From contig JADIMR010000054.1 in assembly GCA_017694565.1 (NCBI GenBank), positions 1 through 37,861 of the forward strand: 37,861 bases of DNA, written 5' to 3'. Positions 32,883 through 37,861 of the stretch are shown piece after piece. The notes below the pieces were generated by a model. It worked only from the letters and a program-made list of their open reading frames with translations, made no database searches and had not been told where the DNA came from. Origin of the DNA: Candidatus Enterocola intestinipullorum. GTDB lineage: Bacteria > Bacteroidota > Bacteroidia > Bacteroidales > Paludibacteraceae. The stretch's first letter is position 1. Each line of letters starts with the position of its first letter. Both the position numbers and the translations under genes were made by a program.

Positions 32883-34987
32883 GGTATCTGGATATTGGTT
32901 TCATTCGGTACTTCTGCACAAATTTCGGGTTCGGGACCGTTTTGGTATACTGTAACGGAGCTTTGGCAATTATTGTTGGGAACTTTCATGGTCGCAGTAA
33001 TAGTAGCGGACCCTATGCAGGTGAATTTCGCATCCAACCGGGTTTCGGTTTCCTTCGCTATCAAGTATCCGTCGTCTTCACAGTATAAACCTGTACCTGA
33101 CGAAGAAATGCTCCATTCCACCGGAACATCGGATGTGAAACTGCGCGATTGCAACACGGTAAGGTGAACTTCGGCAGACGGATTGACAATAAGCTGCGGA
33201 CGACTTGTCGTTTCGATGACAATATCGCCTTTCATCGTTGTTGCCACCGATTTGCATTCTTCGTAACTTGCATCGTATGCTTTAACGGTATATGTCCCGG
33301 CCTTGGAAACTCTCCACGCCTGCCTTTCCCCTGTCCCTGCAACTATGTCTCCATAGGCATTCCCATCCTTAAGCAAGCAATAATTCATTCCCTTCTGCGT
33401 ATTCGATGTAATTTCAGCATACCCGCCATTGTCGCAAATCTTGCCTCCTCCCGACAATTCGTATGAAACGACATGCTCGCATTCGCGCTGGATTTTCCAT
33501 TGTTGGGTATAAGTCCCGTTATTGTCGTATGTACGAAGCCATTCGCCGGCAACAGTACTACTTGCGGGAACCTCGACCACGTCTCCGCTATGACGAGCAA
33601 TCAATTGAAAATATCCATCTTCTGTCTCTATCACAATAAACTGCTGATGCGCATAACCCAAATATTCGTATTGCTGTACGACCGCTCCGTTGTCTATGGA
33701 ATTATCCGTAATATCCAATGATTTCCCGCTGTTGGTATTTGTTATCCTGTACACGCCGTGTTCTCCTTGCAGTTCTTCGAAACCAAACAACTGCGTGGCG
33801 TTCAGATATTCATTCCGGTATTGTATCAGTGCAGCCTTGTTTTCTTTTGAATTCCTATCGACATCCATATATAAGCCGCTATTGCGGTTTTGCAGTTTAT
33901 AATCCCCGTCGAAACCTTGAACTCCCCACGCCTCCACCTTTATCGACTGGACTCTGTCATTCCAACCGACCGGCATGGATTGAATGTCTTCCGCAATATA
34001 GCTGATACTGTTTCCTTGCTGCCCGTCATCTGAATAAAGCGTAACCTTATAACCTTTGGAAACTTTAAAAGAACTTATTTGATTGGTTCCTATCCCGAAA
34101 AGTTTGAGCCACTCGGATGCATATTCACCCTCCAACAAATCCAAATCAAAACCTTGATAATCGGCATCCTTGTAAACAGTTACAGGCTGCACGTAAGAGA
34201 GTATTTTCCATTGCTGGTTACTTCCTCCGTCCTTATCGGCAATCTTCAACCATTCTCCCGGATCGCTACTGCCTTCGCCTTCGGGATTGGAATCAGGAGG
34301 CGGCATTTCTATTACTTTTCCGCAATGGCGGGCAATCAGATAACAATATCCGTTTTCCTCCTTTATTATTATGAATTGTTGCCAAAAGTTGCCATTATAA
34401 TCATATTGCTGCACTGCCGAGCCGCTTTTCGTGTTACCATCAACAATATCCATGACCTTGCCGCTTCGGTAATTCCTTATGATGTAAACACCGCTGTCGG
34501 GGGATACTTCTTCAACCTGCCAGAATTGCGAATGTTCATTTCCTTCATTATAATATTGTACCACTTTGTAATTGTTCTCTGTCGAATTATTGTCCACATC
34601 CGCATATAAACCGCTGCTGCCGTTTTGTATTTTATACACTCCCGTCAAGCCAGTTGATCCCTTGGGATAAATCTTAACGGAAGAAATGTCATCATTCCAC
34701 TCATCGCCGACATTGTCTGTATCAGAAGTAAAAATCCTGACTTTTCCCGTGAACTCAGGCCCTGAATATGCTTCTACGGCAAAACCGTAACAAACCTTTA
34801 ATGATGATATGGCATTATCTGCCATGCCTGTGGTTGCAATATTCGGATATTTGCCTTCCGGCAAGGCTACCATATTCCCGCCATAATCAATATCTTGATA
34901 AAACATGGCTACCTCGGCCGCATAAGCGGCAAACACAGGGAAAGAAAGGGTTATGAACAAAATTTGAATTTTTCCGACAAACTTCAT
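32879..34987 (-). CDS. secreted lectin: two crystallin-like plus ricin-type modules and an Ig-like domain
   Basis: A 702-residue exported protein without a catalytic domain. After the signal peptide (cut near AYA, residue 23) come crystallin-like (24-110), ricin-type (about 115-270), crystallin-like (about 270-355), ricin-type (about 360-505) and a C-terminal beta-rich, Ig/PKD-like region (to about 690). The modules are close relatives of those in the downstream glycosidase (SGLYMDV and QQW motifs). No type IX sorting domain is seen, unlike the downstream protein. The stop overlaps the glycosidase start (ATGA), so the two are made together. It probably binds carbohydrate and may direct the enzyme. 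Confidence 0.82.
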   Translation of the reverse strand: MKFVGKIQILFITLSFPVFAAYAAEVAMFYQDIDYGGNMVALPEGKYPNIATTGMADNAISSLKVCYGFAVEAYSGPEFTGKVRIFTSDTDNVGDEWNDDISSVKIYPKGSTGLTGVYKIQNGSSGLYADVDNNSTENNYKVVQYYNEGNEHSQFWQVEEVSPDSGVYIIRNYRSGKVMDIVDGNTKSGSAVQQYDYNGNFWQQFIIIKEENGYCYLIARHCGKVIEMPPPDSNPEGEGSSDPGEWLKIADKDGGSNQQWKILSYVQPVTVYKDADYQGFDLDLLEGEYASEWLKLFGIGTNQISSFKVSKGYKVTLYSDDGQQGNSISYIAEDIQSMPVGWNDRVQSIKVEAWGVQGFDGDYKLQNRNSGLYMDVDRNSKENKAALIQYRNEYLNATQLFGFEELQGEHGVYRITNTNSGKSLDITDNSIDNGAVVQQYEYLGYAHQQFIVIETEDGYFQLIARHSGDVVEVPASSTVAGEWLRTYDNNGTYTQQWKIQRECEHVVSYELSGGGKICDNGGYAEITSNTQKGMNYCLLKDGNAYGDIVAGTGERQAWRVSKAGTYTVKAYDASYEECKSVATTMKGDIVIETTSRPQLIVNPSAEVHLTVLQSRSFTSDVPVEWSISSSGTGLYCEDDGYLIAKETETRLDAKFTCIGSATITATMKVPNNNCQSSVTVYQNGPEPEICAEVPNETNIQIP

Positions 34988-35012
34988 ATTATCCTGCCTT
35001 TTGTACGTACAG

Positions 35013-35020
35013 CAAAAATA
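35013..35020 (-). promoter_or_regulatory. predicted -7 box of the lectin/glycosidase operon
   Basis: TATTTTTG on the minus strand matches TAnnTTTG, with TTTT 19 bases upstream as a partial -33. The lectin start codon is 26 bases downstream of the box. Confidence 0.55.
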
Positions 35021-35253
35021 CCGTACCGTAATATTATAGAAAACGTTTGCGGAAATTTAGGGGGCAAAAAGTGGACGAGAATCGAGTTCTTCCTCGATAA
35101 GATGGTGTTGCTCAAATAGTTAGCGCGTAACGGCCTGCATTCCGATATGGATTGGGACAAAGAGCATGGAAAAGCGGTGGCGGTACTACGGCACTACTAC
35201 ATGGGACATTCGCTTGTGTACGACATTTTCGCGCCATTCCATTATATAGCGCG

Positions 35254-36876
35254 TCATATCTTCTGTACTTCCGTTTCAAACGATGAACGGTCGCCAAGCG
35301 CATTGTTCTTGACCCGCGAACGATAATTGTAAATGGTATTGGGGCTATAATGCAAAAACTTCGCTATTTGCGCACTGTCGGTAACGCCGAGCCTTATCAA
35401 GGCATAAATTCTCAACTCCGATGGCAAAGATTCTCCCGGTTGCAAGACAAAACGGGCATCGGGACGTAACAAGCTATTGAATTTCTCCACAAAATCGGGA
35501 AACATCCGCAAGAACGATTCATCGAATATCTTGTAAAAATCCTGCATTTCGGAATCTTCGACCGTGTGTGTTTCAAGAAAATCCAATGCCTCGCCGGTTT
35601 TCCCTGTTTTCAACAGCTTCGTTATCTTACGGTTCGACTCTTCCATCTTTCTTATATAAGCCGACATCATCTGCATGAATTGCCGGACATACTCTTCCTT
35701 GATCTTGTCGGTTTCGCTCAAAGCTTTGAATGCGGTATCCAGCTCGGAATTGGATTTCCTAAGATCGATATTACGTTGGCTCAGTTCTATCTTTAACTTG
35801 TGAAGATTGCCGAATAGCAATAATAGTATTATGACTACTATTACCAACAACACTGCCAATACTACCACGGCTGCAAGTGTAGTTTGAAGGCGTGTTTTTT
35901 CTTTTGCGGCTTTCTCCTCGTATTTTTTACCTATGACAGCCTGCGAAATAGCGGTTTGAGCCCTGCGCATCGGAGCATTGAATATCAATGAATTTTCCAT
36001 GCCGTACCTTACATAAGAATAAGAAAGGTCGGTTTCCCCCTCGTTCTTGGCAATGTCGGCAAGCAGCCAGATGGAACCGTTGTCGGTTACCCCGAGGCGC
36101 ACGTCTGTAATCGCCGAACGCATGAACCACTCTTTTGCGTCTTCCGTCTCCCCGAGCAAAAGATAGGCAAACGCACGATAATATGCTGCTGTGGCAAACT
36201 CCTGAGTTCCTTCTTCTATTTCTTTTATTCTTTTTGTGTTTATGTCCAAAGCTTTCCGGGGTTCGTTGTAGACGCTTCTCAACTCCATGAGGTGCTCGTA
36301 TGCCTTTTTGTCCTCCGCTTTATAAAATGTAAGCAATGAATCGCCGTACATGTTGGAAATTCCGCGATATTCATCTCTCAAAAACGTTTGTTGGGAATAT
36401 CCTGCCATTTCGCCGTAAAGGTCGAAATATGCTTTATAATACAACGGCAAATTCTGTTTGGACAATCCTTGCCTGTCCACTCCCGACAACAAATCATACG
36501 CTTCGTAATACAAGCCTATCGACACCGCATAACAGGCAAGGGAAAGCCTGCTTCTGTCTTCCTTTTCCCGCGAACCGAGTTTTTCCGCTATCGAAATATT
36601 GGAAGCAAGCGCGGAATAAGCTTTCCGGCTTTCAAAATGCGAGCATTCTTCGAATAATTTTTCTCCATGATAATAACACTTTTCCCAATCGGAGGAATCT
36701 TTCCGCAATTGCGTTTCCAAAACCCCGACCATTGTCTTGCGGATGTCTATATAATTTTTAGATACGGCAATCTCATCGGACAAGACCTTTCTTAAAGAAT
36801 CGTTCGTTTCCCGGGCAGACAATGTTGCGGCAAATACCATTGATAATATTGTCAGGAAAATGTCTTTTTTGTTCAT
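35254..36876 (-). CDS. DUF6377-type membrane-bound regulator
   Basis: A 540-residue protein with a signal peptide (1-21), a helical TPR-like sensor region outside the membrane (about 30-320), one membrane helix (332-356, VVVLAVLLVIVVIILLLLF), a coiled coil (about 360-410) and a C-terminal helix-turn-helix (DSAQIAKFLHYSPNTIYNYRSRVKN). This layout belongs to the DUF6377 family of Bacteroidota regulators. It is on the same strand and directly upstream of the lectin/glycosidase operon and probably controls it in response to a periplasmic ligand. Control of that operon is inferred from position. Confidence 0.85.
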   Translation of the reverse strand: MNKKDIFLTILSMVFAATLSARETNDSLRKVLSDEIAVSKNYIDIRKTMVGVLETQLRKDSSDWEKCYYHGEKLFEECSHFESRKAYSALASNISIAEKLGSREKEDRSRLSLACYAVSIGLYYEAYDLLSGVDRQGLSKQNLPLYYKAYFDLYGEMAGYSQQTFLRDEYRGISNMYGDSLLTFYKAEDKKAYEHLMELRSVYNEPRKALDINTKRIKEIEEGTQEFATAAYYRAFAYLLLGETEDAKEWFMRSAITDVRLGVTDNGSIWLLADIAKNEGETDLSYSYVRYGMENSLIFNAPMRRAQTAISQAVIGKKYEEKAAKEKTRLQTTLAAVVVLAVLLVIVVIILLLLFGNLHKLKIELSQRNIDLRKSNSELDTAFKALSETDKIKEEYVRQFMQMMSAYIRKMEESNRKITKLLKTGKTGEALDFLETHTVEDSEMQDFYKIFDESFLRMFPDFVEKFNSLLRPDARFVLQPGESLPSELRIYALIRLGVTDSAQIAKFLHYSPNTIYNYRSRVKNNALGDRSSFETEVQKI

Positions 36877-36904
36877 CGGATATTATTTTACTGCTGCATT
36901 GTTC

Positions 36905-36940
36905 CAAAAACGCCCCGACAACATTGTTTATCGGGGCGTT
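36905..36940 (-). terminator. intrinsic terminator of the DUF4301 gene
   Basis: On the minus strand AACGCCCCGA, a 12-base loop, TCGGGGCGTT, then a T-run. Strong 10-bp stem, 31 bases after the stop. Confidence 0.9.
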
Positions 36941-36970
36941 CGCTTGAAATATGATAATTGCGATTCGGTA

Positions 36971-37861
36971 TTACTCGATGTGTTCGGGACGAAGCAAATC
37001 GTTGAGCGTCTTGACCGGGGTAAACGTGGAAACAGGTACTTCGACGAATGCGGAAATCCAGTCGGCCATAGCCCCGTTCCATAATCCGGGAAGCTCTTGT
37101 ATCTTCATGTCGATACCGTTCTGGTTCTTTTGCGATATGAAACCGGTATTGCGGTTTACGTAGTTTTTCAAGTTGAATTTGTTCCCCCTGAAATTTTTCA
37201 GGCCGCAAACCAAATCCACCGGATTGAAATGCGAAGATTTTTGAACTTCGGCCACTTGGAACTTGTTGGAGAAATCGATTTGCGAAGACTCCACGATTTG
37301 CAGGTTCTTGTCGCCGTTTTTATCAAATACCCAATACGGGCCTCCGCCGGGTTCGCCCTCGTTTTTCACCATGCCGCAAACCCTTATGGGGCGGTTCAGC
37401 TTCTTTTGCCAATATGCGACTTTTTGCCTGTGGCTTTTCGAGAAATAGCCGAGGGGAACATTGATGTTCAACACCCTCATCGCATATCCTTCGATTTGGG
37501 CAAGTTCCGCTTCGCTGACGCTCAGATTCTCCAACAGCCTCATGCACTCGAAAGTTATTTCCTGCATCTCCAGAAGATAACCTGCCAGAGCTTTTTTATA
37601 TGTGTACGTTACGGGTTTGAACTTGTCCACGGTTACATTGTCGATGTTTTTGATAAACACGATGTCCGCATCTATCTGGTTGAGGTTCTCGATAAGCGCG
37701 CCGTGTCCGCCGGGACGGAACAACAGGCTGCCGTCGGCATTGCGCACTAAATTACCGTCCATGTCGATTGCCACCATGTCGGTTTTCGACATTTGTTCTG
37801 AGAATTTTATATTGTATTTCACTCCGAACATCTCCTCGAACTGGGGGACTACGTATTTCAA
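36971..37861 (-). CDS. DUF4301 family protein, C-terminal part
   Basis: The 297 codons in the window, read to the right edge, are the C-terminal part of a longer gene. Motifs such as LLFRPGGHGALIENLNQIDADIVFIKNIDN and EGEPGGGPYWV are typical of DUF4301, a Bacteroidota family of about 500 residues with a nucleotidyltransferase-like fold. No function is established. The apparent TTG start at 37861 is only the window edge. A strong terminator separates it from the regulator gene. Confidence 0.85.
   Translation of the reverse strand: MKYVVPQFEEMFGVKYNIKFSEQMSKTDMVAIDMDGNLVRNADGSLLFRPGGHGALIENLNQIDADIVFIKNIDNVTVDKFKPVTYTYKKALAGYLLEMQEITFECMRLLENLSVSEAELAQIEGYAMRVLNINVPLGYFSKSHRQKVAYWQKKLNRPIRVCGMVKNEGEPGGGPYWVFDKNGDKNLQIVESSQIDFSNKFQVAEVQKSSHFNPVDLVCGLKNFRGNKFNLKNYVNRNTGFISQKNQNGIDMKIQELPGLWNGAMADWISAFVEVPVSTFTPVKTLNDLLRPEHIE

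Noticed and set aside
28422-34987. CRISPR or tandem-repeat array suggested by recurring short DNA blocks
   Set aside because: The repeats are in-frame codons of duplicated lectin modules with no regular spacer structure.

Overview
The window looks like a chromosomal segment of a Bacteroidota genome, most likely order Bacteroidales. Four things point there: repeated Bacteroidetes-type promoters (TTG, about 20 nt, TAnnTTTG), the queA-truB-uppP-DUF3098-ftsX housekeeping order, families such as DUF4301, DUF6377 and DUF5687, and a type IX secretion sorting domain on a large glycosidase. The species cannot be told from the sequence. No rRNA, insertion sequence, prophage or CRISPR array was seen.

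Layout. (1) 1-5.5 kb, minus strand: an operon running yfhO-like -> ftsX -> DUF3098 -> uppP -> truB -> queA (cut by the window edge), covering cell envelope and tRNA modification. It is transcribed divergently from two proline tRNAs (CGG and GGG). (2) 6.2-11.5 kb, plus strand: a TonB-dependent receptor, a beta-helix lipoprotein and a secreted purple-acid-type phosphatase, probably one uptake and dephosphorylation locus. (3) 11.6-15.9 kb, minus strand: an AAA/DUF4143 ATPase behind a large palindrome, a GT4-like glycosyltransferase, a VapC toxin with its antitoxin, and a membrane-anchored HExxH metalloprotease-like protein. (4) 15.9-28.2 kb: a bacteriocin island. (5) 28.4-36.9 kb, minus strand: a DUF6377 regulator, a lectin-only protein and a 1486-residue GH18-like/GH30 enzyme. 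(6) A partial DUF4301 gene at the right edge.

The bacteriocin island is the most interesting part. On the plus strand, three tiny genes missing from the ORF track (23073-23605) encode two double-glycine precursors rich in GxxxG motifs, plus a third peptide. The third repeats the GWxIGWxLGSG helix of the second but has no leader. The divergent minus-strand operon encodes a GT2 glycosyltransferase, a TolC-like channel, an HlyD-like adaptor, a C39-peptidase ABC exporter and a small HTH regulator. Together these form a complete route to cleave and export double-glycine peptides, possibly with glycosylation. Further right lies an apparent immunity/efflux operon (DUF5687 permease, ABC ATPase, CPBP protein). 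It is followed by two decayed genes: a frameshifted fourth precursor and a truncated CPBP paralogue. The island therefore seems to have gained and lost peptide/immunity modules.

The glycosidase locus holds four alternating beta/gamma-crystallin-like and ricin-type lectin modules, spread over two genes joined by an ATGA overlap. The larger protein carries two catalytic domains and a type IX secretion tail. A membrane-bound DUF6377 regulator lies just upstream and probably controls the pair. All functions are inferred from motifs and gene order; no database search was run.
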